This document shows, one piece after another, positions 13,945 to 21,764 of a DNA stretch of 27,461 nucleotides; positions within the stretch are counted from its first letter, which is position 1; every line of letters starts with the position of its first letter. This DNA is from Seminibacterium arietis (GTDB lineage Bacteria; Pseudomonadota; Gammaproteobacteria; Enterobacterales; Pasteurellaceae). The notes below the pieces were generated by a model. The model had not been told where the DNA came from. It saw only the letters and a list, made by a program, of their open reading frames with translations, and did no database searches. Location of the stretch: assembly GCF_042675725.1 (NCBI RefSeq), contig NZ_JBHTJN010000025.1, positions 1 through 27,461 of the forward strand, given 5' to 3'. The translations under genes were made by a program, and so were the position numbers.

Positions 13945-15480
13945 ATGCTTAATTTATCAGAAAAAAATGTTCATTTATCGGCACAAGCTGAAAATAAACA
14001 AGAGGTAATTAGCTTAGCTGCAAATGCCTTGGAGCAAGCAGGTTATGTAGAATCTGGCTATCTAGCAGGTATGTTAGAACGAGAGACACAAACATCAACT
14101 TACTTAGGCAATGGGATTGCAATACCTCACGGAACAGTAGCAACTCGTTCAATGGTTAAAAATACAGGAGTGCAAATTTTTCAATTTCCACAAGGAATAG
14201 AATGGGGAGAAGGTAACAAAGCTTACATTGTAATCGCAATCGCCGCTCGTTCTGACGAACATTTATCACTGCTTCGTCGTCTTACTCATGTATTAGCTGA
14301 CGAAGAAGCCGCTAAAAAATTAGTTGAAACGAGAGACTTTACTGAATTTAAAGCAATCCTGACAGGTAAAAGTCGTGATGAAAGTATCATAAATTCAGAG
14401 ACTATAAATTTGAATATTGATACCAAAAGTTTACTTACTCTTACTGCAATCAATGCTGGTGAACTACAAAAACAAAGTGCGGTTGATAATACATTTATTT
14501 CCGAAGTTATCTCTACATCTGCCTTGCCTCTAGGACAAGGTCTTTGGATTACAGATGCTTTAGTTGGAAACAAAAAAAATGCAATTGCCTTTAGTCGTGC
14601 TAGTGCAGAATTTACTCACAACGGAAAAAAAGTACAGGGCGTGTTAACTGTTTCTGCAATTAATGATCAAATTAACCAAAAATTAACTTATTTATTAAAA
14701 CCAGAAGTGCAACAAATTCTATTATCTGGTACTTGCGACCAAATTCTCACAGCTTTTGGTATTCTTTCTACCAATTCAACACAAGAAAACCATTCTAATA
14801 AAACAGAACATTCAAGCGTCCAGTCAAACAATACGCCTTCTGTCGGGTCTGTTATTGGTTTATTTACCATTCGAAATGAGCATGGTTTGCATGCTAGACC
14901 AACCGCACTTTTAATCAATGAAGCAAAAAAATTCAACGCAAATATTACTGTAGAGAATATTAGTCGAAATACAGCTCCTGTAAATGCGAAAAGCTTAATT
15001 AAAATTGTAGGATTAGGTGCGACACAAGGGCATCGTCTACGCTTTGTTGCAGAAGGTGATGACGCAATGGCTGCTATAAAAGCCATTGGGCAAAGTATTG
15101 CCGCTGGCTTAGGTGAAACACCTTCTATGACCTCATTATTAGAGGAAGATAGTATTGAAGAAGTATCGACAACAGTAGCTCCAGTTGCCGAAGAAATTAC
15201 TGGCAATAGTGTTGAGGGAGTTTTTGTAATAACAAATGAACATGGTTTACATGCTCGCCCTGCAACAGCACTAGTGAATGAAGTAAAAAAATATCACTCT
15301 TCTATTGCAGTACAAAATTTAGATCGGTTAAATCCATTGGTTAGTGCAAAAAGTCTCATGAAAATCGTTGCATTAGGTGCAGTGAAAGGTCATCGTTTAC
15401 GTTTCGTTGCTAGTGGAGAAGATGCTCAAGAAGCAATTGAAGGGATAGGTAATGTGATCGAGAGTGGCTTAGGCGAATAA
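13945..15480 (+). CDS. fruB: Fructose PTS EIIA-HPr-HPr protein (tandem HPr domains)
   Basis: Cytoplasmic phosphocarrier of the fructose phosphotransferase system. The 511 residues exceed the roughly 376 of E. coli FruB because the HPr-like domain is duplicated. Domain order: EIIA-Fru at about 1-145, with phosphohistidine H62 in AIPHGT; a central M domain at about 155-275; a Gln/Asn/Ser linker; HPr-1 at about 302-390, with H316 in GLHARP; a Glu/Thr/Val linker; HPr-2 at about 422-510, with H436 in GLHARP. Both HPr units keep the site-2 serine (S350 and S470 in AKSL). Two uptake signals lie in it (14475-14483, 14902-14910). AGGAGATAAA precedes the ATG. First gene of fruBKA. I recall a similar tandem arrangement in H. 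influenzae FruB. Confidence 0.95.
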   Translation: MLNLSEKNVHLSAQAENKQEVISLAANALEQAGYVESGYLAGMLERETQTSTYLGNGIAIPHGTVATRSMVKNTGVQIFQFPQGIEWGEGNKAYIVIAIAARSDEHLSLLRRLTHVLADEEAAKKLVETRDFTEFKAILTGKSRDESIINSETINLNIDTKSLLTLTAINAGELQKQSAVDNTFISEVISTSALPLGQGLWITDALVGNKKNAIAFSRASAEFTHNGKKVQGVLTVSAINDQINQKLTYLLKPEVQQILLSGTCDQILTAFGILSTNSTQENHSNKTEHSSVQSNNTPSVGSVIGLFTIRNEHGLHARPTALLINEAKKFNANITVENISRNTAPVNAKSLIKIVGLGATQGHRLRFVAEGDDAMAAIKAIGQSIAAGLGETPSMTSLLEEDSIEEVSTTVAPVAEEITGNSVEGVFVITNEHGLHARPATALVNEVKKYHSSIAVQNLDRLNPLVSAKSLMKIVALGAVKGHRLRFVASGEDAQEAIEGIGNVIESGLGE

Positions 15481-15487
15481 GGAAAAT

Positions 15488-16423
15488 ATGATGAAAGTAG
15501 CAACTATTACGTTAAACACTGCTTATGATTTAGTTGGACGATTAGATCGTATTAACTTAGGAACTGTAAATGCAGTAGAAACACTAGGATTATTCCCTGC
15601 AGGTAAAGGGATTAATGTCGCTAAAGTATTAAATGACCTAAATATTCCTGTTTGTGTAGGAGGCTTCCTTGGAAAAGAAAACCAGAAAGACTTTGAGCAT
15701 ATGTTTGCTTCTCTTAAATTAGAAGACAAATTCCAACGTGTCGATGGAAAAACACGAATCAATGTTAAACTAACTGAAACTGACGGTGATGTAACTGATT
15801 TCAATTTTTCAGGTTATCAAATTACTCCTCAAGATTGGCAATCTTTTGTTGCTAATTCTCTTGAATACTGTCAACAATTCGATTTAATCGCTATATGTGG
15901 AAGCATCCCCAAAGGTATCTCACCAAAAGCATTTAGTGATTGGCTTACACAATTAACAGATTTAAATATCAAAGTTATTTTAGATACAAATAAGACCGCA
16001 CTTACTGCTGGATTAGACGCTAAACCTTGGCTTATCAAACCAAATCAACATGAACTTGAGGAACTAATTGGGCATGAACTTCCTGATCTAAGTGCTATCA
16101 AACAAGCAGCAGAAGTAATTAGAAACAAAGGAATTGCTAATGTAGTTGTTTCACTAGGAGCTGAAGGATCATTATGGCTAAGCGATGAAGGAAACATCAT
16201 TGCTTGCCCACCAAAATGTGAAAATATCGTCAGCACTGTTGGTGCTGGTGACTCTATGGTAGCGGGTCTTATTTATGGTCTAGTTAATCAACTTTCACAG
16301 CAAGATACGCTTGCTTTTGCAAGTGCGGTATCAGCATGGGCTGTTTCACAAAGTAATGTGGGAGTTACCAATCCCGATTTATTAAAACCTATACTAGAAA
16401 AAGTCGAGATGACTTCAATTTAA
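15488..16423 (+). CDS. fruK: 1-phosphofructokinase
   Basis: PfkB-family sugar kinase that converts fructose 1-phosphate, the product of the FruA transporter, to fructose 1,6-bisphosphate. The 311 residues are normal length. Visible: the N-terminal sugar-binding GLFPAGKGINVAKVL, the mid-domain ILDTNKTAL, and the C-terminal ATP-site signature VGAGDSMVAGLIYG with the catalytic aspartate. It starts 7 nt after fruB with AAGGAAAAT; two ATGs in a row are possible (15488 or 15491). Two uptake signals lie in it (15995-16003 and 16321-16329). Confidence 0.95.
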   Translation: MMKVATITLNTAYDLVGRLDRINLGTVNAVETLGLFPAGKGINVAKVLNDLNIPVCVGGFLGKENQKDFEHMFASLKLEDKFQRVDGKTRINVKLTETDGDVTDFNFSGYQITPQDWQSFVANSLEYCQQFDLIAICGSIPKGISPKAFSDWLTQLTDLNIKVILDTNKTALTAGLDAKPWLIKPNQHELEELIGHELPDLSAIKQAAEVIRNKGIANVVVSLGAEGSLWLSDEGNIIACPPKCENIVSTVGAGDSMVAGLIYGLVNQLSQQDTLAFASAVSAWAVSQSNVGVTNPDLLKPILEKVEMTSI

Positions 16424-16435
16424 GGAGAAATTGTG

Positions 16436-18118
16436 ATGAAAATTTTTCTTATGCAGAATGCTCAATTAGGACATGCAAAAACTTTTTTACTTCAGCCAAT
16501 TATGGCAGTAGCAACACAGCAACAAGAATGTGAATTGATTGATAATATAGAAGATAGTGAGTTAGTTGTGGTTGTTGGTGACCAACTACCATTTGACTCA
16601 AGATTAGAAGGCAAAAAAGTATTTGTCACTCATGTGGAACAACTATTATTTTCACCTGAAGATACTATTAAACAGGCCCTCACTAAAAAACAAGATTATG
16701 TTGCACCAACTGAAAAAAGTGCGGTTCAAAATAGCGAAAGTTCTTCAATCAATAATACCGTCAAAAATATTGTTGCAGTAACTGCTTGTCCAACTGGAGT
16801 TGCTCACACTTTTATGTCAGCTGAAGCAATTACTAAATATGCTCAAGCTAAGGGTTGGAACGTTAAAGTCGAAACTCGAGGTCAAGGGGGGGCTAAAAAT
16901 ATACTTTCAACTGAAGATATTACTGCTGCGGATTTAGTTTTTGTAGCTGCCGATATTGATGTAGATCTCAGTAAATTCAAAGGAAAACCACTATATCGTA
17001 CATCTACTGGGCTAGCACTGAAAAAAACAGCCCAAGAATTTGATAAAGCATTCCAACAAGCAAAAATCTATGACAGCTCAGATCAGTCAACACAGACGAC
17101 TAAAGATACAGAGAAAAAAGGACTTTATAAACATCTGATGACCGGCGTTTCTCATATGCTACCGCTCGTAGTTGCTGGAGGACTACTGATTGCTATTTCA
17201 TTTATGTTTGGAATAGAAGCTTTCAAAGACGCAACTATTGCGGGAGGATTACCTACCGCACTTATGGAGATCGGTGGTGGTGCTGCCTTCCATCTAATGA
17301 TCGCTGTATTTGCTGGCTATGTTGCATTTTCCATTGCCGATCGACCTGGACTTTCAGTTGGTCTAGTTGGGGGTATGCTCGCAACAACAGCGGGGGCGGG
17401 AATTTTAGGCGGTATTGTAGCTGGTTTTCTCGCAGGTTATGTTGTCAAATTACTGAATAGTAGTATTCAACTGCCAGCAAGCCTAAGTTCACTAAAACCG
17501 ATTTTAATCCTACCACTCTTAGGATCAGCAATTGTAGGTCTTGCAATGATCTACTTAATCAATCCGCCTGTAAAAGCACTAATGGATTCATTAGTTAATT
17601 GGTTGAACACAATGGGGCAAACTAATGCAATTGTATTAGGCGTAGTGTTAGGCACGATGATGTGTATAGATATGGGCGGTCCTGTAAACAAAGCTGCTTA
17701 TACTTTCGGTACTGGTTTAATCGCATCAGGTGTTTACACTCCTATGGCTGCTATTATGGCTGCTGGTATGGTACCGCCGATTGGTATGGCAATTGCAACT
17801 TTTCTTGCTCGCAATAAATTTACTTCAAGCCAACGTGATGCAGGTAAAGCCTCTTTTGTTTTAGGACTATGTTTTATTTCTGAAGGAGCTTTACCGTTTG
17901 TAGCCTCAGATCCAATCAGAGTAATCATCTCTAGCATTATTGGCGGAGCAGTTGCTGGTGCAATATCTCTTTGGGCTGCAATTGGTTTACAAGCACCTCA
18001 TGGTGGTTTATTTGTAATCCCATTTGTTAGCGACCCTAAAACTTATTTGCTTGCTATTGCGGTAGGTGCATTGCTAACAGGTGTTATTTACGCTGTCATA
18101 AAACCAAAAGAAGAGTAA
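16436..18118 (+). CDS. fruA: Fructose PTS EIIB'BC transporter
   Basis: Inner-membrane fructose permease that phosphorylates the sugar at C1 during uptake. About 560 residues, the usual FruA length. An N-terminal IIB' domain (about 1-90) lacks the cysteine. The IIB domain (about 110-205) has the phosphocysteine at about residue 118 in TACPTGVAHTFM. The IIC domain starts at about 230 (HLMTGVSHMLPLVVAGGLL), with MCIDMGGPVNKAAY and the conserved ISEGALPF. GTG at 16433 and ATG at 16436 are adjacent; I chose the ATG with AAGGAG 8 nt upstream. An uptake signal falls in the IIB'-IIB linker (16717-16725), another near 17255. It ends the operon, and a terminator follows. Confidence 0.95.
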   Translation: MKIFLMQNAQLGHAKTFLLQPIMAVATQQQECELIDNIEDSELVVVVGDQLPFDSRLEGKKVFVTHVEQLLFSPEDTIKQALTKKQDYVAPTEKSAVQNSESSSINNTVKNIVAVTACPTGVAHTFMSAEAITKYAQAKGWNVKVETRGQGGAKNILSTEDITAADLVFVAADIDVDLSKFKGKPLYRTSTGLALKKTAQEFDKAFQQAKIYDSSDQSTQTTKDTEKKGLYKHLMTGVSHMLPLVVAGGLLIAISFMFGIEAFKDATIAGGLPTALMEIGGGAAFHLMIAVFAGYVAFSIADRPGLSVGLVGGMLATTAGAGILGGIVAGFLAGYVVKLLNSSIQLPASLSSLKPILILPLLGSAIVGLAMIYLINPPVKALMDSLVNWLNTMGQTNAIVLGVVLGTMMCIDMGGPVNKAAYTFGTGLIASGVYTPMAAIMAAGMVPPIGMAIATFLARNKFTSSQRDAGKASFVLGLCFISEGALPFVASDPIRVIISSIIGGAVAGAISLWAAIGLQAPHGGLFVIPFVSDPKTYLLAIAVGALLTGVIYAVIKPKEE

Positions 18119-18132
18119 TATTTCATTTAATC

Positions 18133-18167
18133 AAACTAAAACCCAATTGCTCGTTGGGTTTTAGTTT
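18133..18167 (+). terminator. fru operon terminator
   Basis: A perfect 14-bp stem (18133-18146 with 18154-18167) and a 7-nt loop, ending in TTTT (18164-18168). Confidence 0.9.
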
Positions 18168-18181
18168 TAATCAAATTAATA

Positions 18182-18210
18182 TTTACACTTTATCTAGCCA
18201 TTGTTATGAT
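18182..18210 (+). promoter_or_regulatory. sdhE promoter
   Basis: TTTACA (18182-18187), exactly 17 nt, then TATGAT (18205-18210). The start would be about 34 nt before the sdhE ATG. Confidence 0.6.
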
Positions 18211-18250
18211 CAGAAAATATGAACTTTCACAGAATTGAAAAGGTAATCCA

Positions 18251-18505
18251 ATGAATAAATATAATAAATTTCGTATTGAATGGGATTGCCGTCGTGGCAT
18301 GCTAGAACTAGATAAAGTTATTATGCCATTTTTCCAGCAACATTTTGATCAACTACCAACAGAAAAAAAGGAAGTATTTTTGCGACTATTAGCTGCAACA
18401 GACTTACAACTTTTTTCGTGGTTTTTTAACAAAGTACCTGCTCCAGATCTTGAATTACAGCAGATGATCACCCATATACATAACACATTAAATTTGACTG
18501 ATTAG
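18251..18505 (+). CDS. sdhE: FAD assembly factor SdhE (YgfY)
   Basis: A small all-helical protein, 84 residues, that promotes covalent attachment of FAD to the flavoprotein subunits of succinate dehydrogenase and fumarate reductase. The family motif RGxxE is intact as R15-G16-x2-E19 in RRGMLELD, and LLAATDLQLFSWFF is also conserved. No sdh or frd gene is in the window. In an organism with fumarate reductase, FrdA would be the target, which also uses the fumarate made by the aspA product at the other end of the window. It lies 111 nt ahead of rpoE and has its own promoter. Confidence 0.92.
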   Translation: MNKYNKFRIEWDCRRGMLELDKVIMPFFQQHFDQLPTEKKEVFLRLLAATDLQLFSWFFNKVPAPDLELQQMITHIHNTLNLTD

Positions 18506-18524
18506 TCATTTTTAACCAGAAAAA

Positions 18525-18552
18525 TGAACTTTTAAATTTTACGACACTCTAA
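18525..18552 (+). promoter_or_regulatory. Sigma-E promoter of rpoE
   Basis: TGAACTT (18525-18531), 16 nt, then TCTAA (18548-18552). This fits the sigma-E consensus (GAACTT, N16, TCTRA), and the region before the -10 (ACGACACTCTAA) resembles the E. coli rpoE autoregulated promoter. It would give a leader of about 60 nt. Confidence 0.8.
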
Positions 18553-18616
18553 CAGTTAGATGTAAAGCTTGCTGTATTAAATATTAGGGCTTGTCAGAAG
18601 TAATATAAGAGGTTGT

Positions 18617-19195
18617 ATGGCTGAACAGCTAACAGATCAGGCTTTGGTAGAAAGAGTACAGCAGGGAGATAAAAAGGCGTTCAATTTGTTGGTATCGCGT
18701 TATCAAAATAAAGTTGCTGGACTATTGACCCGTTATATATCTCAAAATGATATTCCTGATGTCGTCCAAGAATCATTTATAAAAGCGTACCGCTCTATTG
18801 ATTCGTTTCGTGGCGATAGTGCTTTCTACACTTGGCTATATCGTATTGCAGTAAATACTGCAAAAAATTATTTGACCGCACAAGGTCGTCGCCCGCCCAA
18901 TGAAGACATCGCAGCAGATGAAGCAGAAAGCTATGATGTGGGAGCGAATTTAAGAATTGTAGATACACCAGAAAACGAAATATTATCTAGTGAATTAAAA
19001 AAAATTATTTTTGATACCATTAGTAACTTACAAGAAGATCTAAAGACTGCAATCACGCTGCGGGAAATTGAGGGGTTAAGTTACGAGGAAATTGCAGAAA
19101 TAATGGATTGCCCTGTAGGTACTGTGCGGTCTCGCATTTTTAGAGCAAGGGAAATTATTGAGAATAAAATAGCACCGCTACTTCAACAACATTGA
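18617..19195 (+). CDS. rpoE: RNA polymerase sigma-E factor
   Basis: ECF sigma factor for envelope stress, 192 residues. Region 2 is visible from about 15 to 90, with PDVVQESFIKAYR and the -10 recognition part FRGDSAFYTWLYRIAVNTAKN. Region 4 spans about 130-188, with the helix-turn-helix LSYEEIAEIMDCPVGTVRSRI that reads the GAACTT element. AGAGG precedes the ATG. It is held inactive by RseA, encoded next. A promoter of its own type sits upstream, so it should be autoregulated. Confidence 0.97.
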   Translation: MAEQLTDQALVERVQQGDKKAFNLLVSRYQNKVAGLLTRYISQNDIPDVVQESFIKAYRSIDSFRGDSAFYTWLYRIAVNTAKNYLTAQGRRPPNEDIAADEAESYDVGANLRIVDTPENEILSSELKKIIFDTISNLQEDLKTAITLREIEGLSYEEIAEIMDCPVGTVRSRIFRAREIIENKIAPLLQQH

Positions 19196-19233
19196 ATGAA
19201 AACGGTATCAACATGAATAATTCGGAGTTTGAT

Positions 19234-19818
19234 ATGCAAAAAGAATTGCTTTCTGCTTATATTGATGGTGAATATGTAAATAACGAATTGACAGATGAAA
19301 TCTGTCAAAATAAAGTTTTACAAGAATCCTGGGCTAATTTTCATACTATCCGCTCTGTTATGCGTCAAGAAAGTAACGTACTGTTGGGTGCAGATTTTAC
19401 AGCCAAAATAGAGATGCTAATTGAACAAGAACGCATTGAAATTGCTTCTCCTACTGTTTCACAACCGACGCAAAAAGAAATTAACAAGTTCTCTTTTGTT
19501 AATAAGTTTAAATCTTGGTTTGTTCCAATGACACAAGTCGCTGTTGCAGCAACCGTGTGCTTGGTTACTGTAATAGGTGTACAAACATTTACTACAAGTA
19601 AAACCGAAAAAGAACATCAAGATATGCCTGTATTGCAAACTTTACCTTTTAATAATTCTGTTCAAGCTGTCAGTTATAACACTCCAACAAATAATGTAAT
19701 AACACCATCTCAACTTGAGCAAAAAAATAAACGCACTGCCACTATGCTACAAAATTATGAATTACAAAGACGTATATATGCAGATGGATTAAGCTTACAA
19801 CATCATAATGAAAAATAG
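19234..19818 (+). CDS. rseA: Anti-sigma-E factor RseA (MclA)
   Basis: A single-pass inner-membrane protein of 194 residues. The N-terminal cytoplasmic part (about 1-95) binds and inhibits RpoE. The membrane helix is near 100-120 (TQVAVAATVCLVTVIGVQTF). The periplasmic tail binds RseB and is cut by DegS and RseP on stress. The frame opens earlier, at a TTG overlapping the rpoE stop, with another ATG at 19213. I chose 19234 because GGAG lies 6 nt upstream and the family begins MQKE.LSAYIDGE. The tail has the conserved-looking VLQTLPFNNSVQAVSYN. Confidence 0.93.
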   Translation: MQKELLSAYIDGEYVNNELTDEICQNKVLQESWANFHTIRSVMRQESNVLLGADFTAKIEMLIEQERIEIASPTVSQPTQKEINKFSFVNKFKSWFVPMTQVAVAATVCLVTVIGVQTFTTSKTEKEHQDMPVLQTLPFNNSVQAVSYNTPTNNVITPSQLEQKNKRTATMLQNYELQRRIYADGLSLQHHNEK

Positions 19819-19832
19819 CTATTAATAATTTT

Positions 19833-20798
19833 ATGATATTACAAAGATCACAAAAACTGACCGCACTTTTTTTCACTTTTTTTATTTCGTTATTTTCTCT
19901 TGCTCAAGAAAAAACTGCTCCTCGTCAGTTACTAGAGAACATGCGAAAAGCAAATGAGCAACTTGATTATGAAATTGCGTTCGTACAAACGACCCCAGTA
20001 AATATGGAGTCGTTGCGTTATCGTCACGTTAACCAAAATGGAAAAATTTACGCCCAATTAATCACGTTAGATAATGCACCGCAGGAAATTGTTCAGCGTG
20101 GTAATATAATCAGTTATTTCCAACCTAATTATCAAGTATTTTCTCTGCAAGGCAGTCAAATTGTCGATAATTTACCCTCTATTATGTGGAGCAATTTTGA
20201 TTTATTAAGTAACTATTATGATTTTATAAATATTGGACGAAATCGTGTTGCTGATAGAATTGTGCAAACTATTCGGATCCTACCAAAGGATGACTTTCGT
20301 TATCAATATCTAGTTTTTATTGATGAACAGAGCAATCTCTTGCTACGTAGTGACATGCTAGATAGAGAAGGAAATTTATTAGATCAATTTCGGGTAGTCA
20401 ATCTCCATATTAATGAAGGGTTGGATGATCTTCCACATTACTTAAATAACATAACATTTCCTCCTCTAATTTCTCGAGTAGAGCCTTCTGAGGTGACGAA
20501 TATCCCTTTTAGCTGGAATCCAGAATGGTTACCAAAAGGGTTTAAATTAATCAATAAAATGCTTAATCAAGATAAAGAAAATCAAATTGAAAGTTTGCTG
20601 TACAGTGATGGGCTTTTCTCATTTACATTGTATTGTGGTCATTCAATCATTCCCAATATTCCAGAAAATGCTTGGAAACAGGGTTCAACTACATTCTACA
20701 GCGAGACCAAAGAAAATAAAGAGTTTACTTTTATTGGTCAACTGCCACTCTCAACGGCGAAACGCATTGTGCAAGATATTCGATATTTAAGTAAATAA
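19833..20798 (+). CDS. rseB: Periplasmic sigma-E regulator RseB
   Basis: A 321-residue periplasmic protein that binds the RseA tail and shields it from DegS until lipopolysaccharide signals displace it. A signal peptide is visible (MILQRSQKLTALFFTFFISLFSLA, likely cleaved before QEK). The large N-terminal lipid-binding-like domain and a smaller C-terminal domain are of expected length. There is no Shine-Dalgarno sequence before the ATG (only AT-rich sequence in the 14-nt gap after rseA), so translation may be coupled. The signal peptide itself contains an uptake signal (19860-19868), read as Thr-Ala-Leu. Confidence 0.93.
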   Translation: MILQRSQKLTALFFTFFISLFSLAQEKTAPRQLLENMRKANEQLDYEIAFVQTTPVNMESLRYRHVNQNGKIYAQLITLDNAPQEIVQRGNIISYFQPNYQVFSLQGSQIVDNLPSIMWSNFDLLSNYYDFINIGRNRVADRIVQTIRILPKDDFRYQYLVFIDEQSNLLLRSDMLDREGNLLDQFRVVNLHINEGLDDLPHYLNNITFPPLISRVEPSEVTNIPFSWNPEWLPKGFKLINKMLNQDKENQIESLLYSDGLFSFTLYCGHSIIPNIPENAWKQGSTTFYSETKENKEFTFIGQLPLSTAKRIVQDIRYLSK

Positions 20799-20801
20799 CG
20801 T

Positions 20802-21233
20802 ATGCTAAAAGAACATGCTGTCGTAATCAACTATAAATCAACTACTGCAACTGTAAAGTGTCAATCTAAAACAGCTTGTGGTGAATGTGCGGCAAAAAGT
20901 AGTTGCGGTAGCACCGCACTTTCACAACTTAACGGCAGTAGTAAGGAACATATCTTCACTATCGAAAGCTCTATCCCCCTACAAAAAGGACAAATTGTTG
21001 AAATTGGTCTACCTAAACATAGCTTAATTTCGTCAGTTTTACTACTCTATTTTTTACCTCTTTCCGTCATCCTCATCAGTACGTTAGTTGCTGATTATCT
21101 ATTTCAACGAGAATGGCAAAATGTAGTTTTTATCTTTTTTTGTACCGCACTTTCCTTTATTATAGTACGCCTAATTGCTAAAAAATTACACCAAAAATCA
21201 AATTACCAACCAATTTTACTTCGAATAAAATAA
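20802..21233 (+). CDS. rseC: Sigma-E regulatory protein RseC
   Basis: A 143-residue inner-membrane protein. The N-terminal cytoplasmic part carries a cysteine cluster (C24, C30, C33 and C39; KTACGECAAKSSCGS), which suggests a metal or iron-sulfur centre. Two membrane helices follow (about 69-92 and 103-123). In E. coli RseC mildly promotes sigma-E activity and is related to the Rnf-associated RseC/RnfE-type redox proteins. It starts 3 nt after rseB without a clear ribosome binding site, so coupling is likely. Two uptake signals lie inside it. Confidence 0.92.
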   Translation: MLKEHAVVINYKSTTATVKCQSKTACGECAAKSSCGSTALSQLNGSSKEHIFTIESSIPLQKGQIVEIGLPKHSLISSVLLLYFLPLSVILISTLVADYLFQREWQNVVFIFFCTALSFIIVRLIAKKLHQKSNYQPILLRIK

Positions 21234-21249
21234 CATATAGGGATTAAGA

Positions 21250-21750
21250 ATGTGTTTAATGTTGGGCATCACAGGCTATAGTGGTAGTGGAAAAACTACT
21301 TTATTAGAAAAACTGCTACCAAAACTAATACAACTAGAGCTACATCCTGCTGTCATCAAACATACTCATCATAATGCTCATGTAGATATTGCAGGGAAAG
21401 ACAGCTGGAGAATGAAAGAAGCAGGAGCATCACAGGTTATCATGACTTGTGATCAACGTTGGGCATTAATGACAGAAACCCCTCAACCTACTTCATTAGC
21501 TTATTTAGCTAAGCAATTTGATTCTAATCTAGTGAATATAGTTTTAGTCGAAGGATTTAAACAAGAACCAATCCCTAAAATTTTTATTCATCGTAAAGAA
21601 ATGACAAAACCCTTACCCATACTAGACCAATATGTGCTAGCACTAGCTACTGATTATCCCCTGGAAACTACACTACCTCTATTAGACATTAATAATATTG
21701 ATAGCATTGCTACATTCATTCTCCAATGGTATCAACAAAAGTGCGGTTAA
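21250..21750 (+). CDS. mobB: Molybdopterin-guanine dinucleotide biosynthesis adapter MobB
   Basis: A 166-residue P-loop GTP-binding protein that assists MobA in making the molybdenum cofactor used by anaerobic reductases. Walker A is GYSGSGKT (9-16). Family motifs VIKHTHHNAHVDIAGKDSWR, QRWALMTETP and LVEGFK are present. It starts 16 nt after rseC with AGGGAT upstream. mobA does not follow. The last codons and stop (Lys-Cys-Gly-stop) are written by an uptake-signal 9-mer (21739-21747) and the next two bases. Confidence 0.94.
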   Translation: MCLMLGITGYSGSGKTTLLEKLLPKLIQLELHPAVIKHTHHNAHVDIAGKDSWRMKEAGASQVIMTCDQRWALMTETPQPTSLAYLAKQFDSNLVNIVLVEGFKQEPIPKIFIHRKEMTKPLPILDQYVLALATDYPLETTLPLLDINNIDSIATFILQWYQQKCG

Positions 21751-21764
21751 AATGGGACTAAATT

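Noticed and set aside
14688..15206. A 172-codon open frame on the minus strand
   Set aside because: It runs opposite to the linker and HPr-1 part of fruB, has no ribosome binding site, and is explained by the codon pattern of fruB.
18221..18250. A second GAACTTT that looks like a sigma-E -35, before sdhE
   Set aside because: No TCTRA-like -10 lies 15-17 nt downstream; a sigma70 pair at 18182-18210 explains sdhE.
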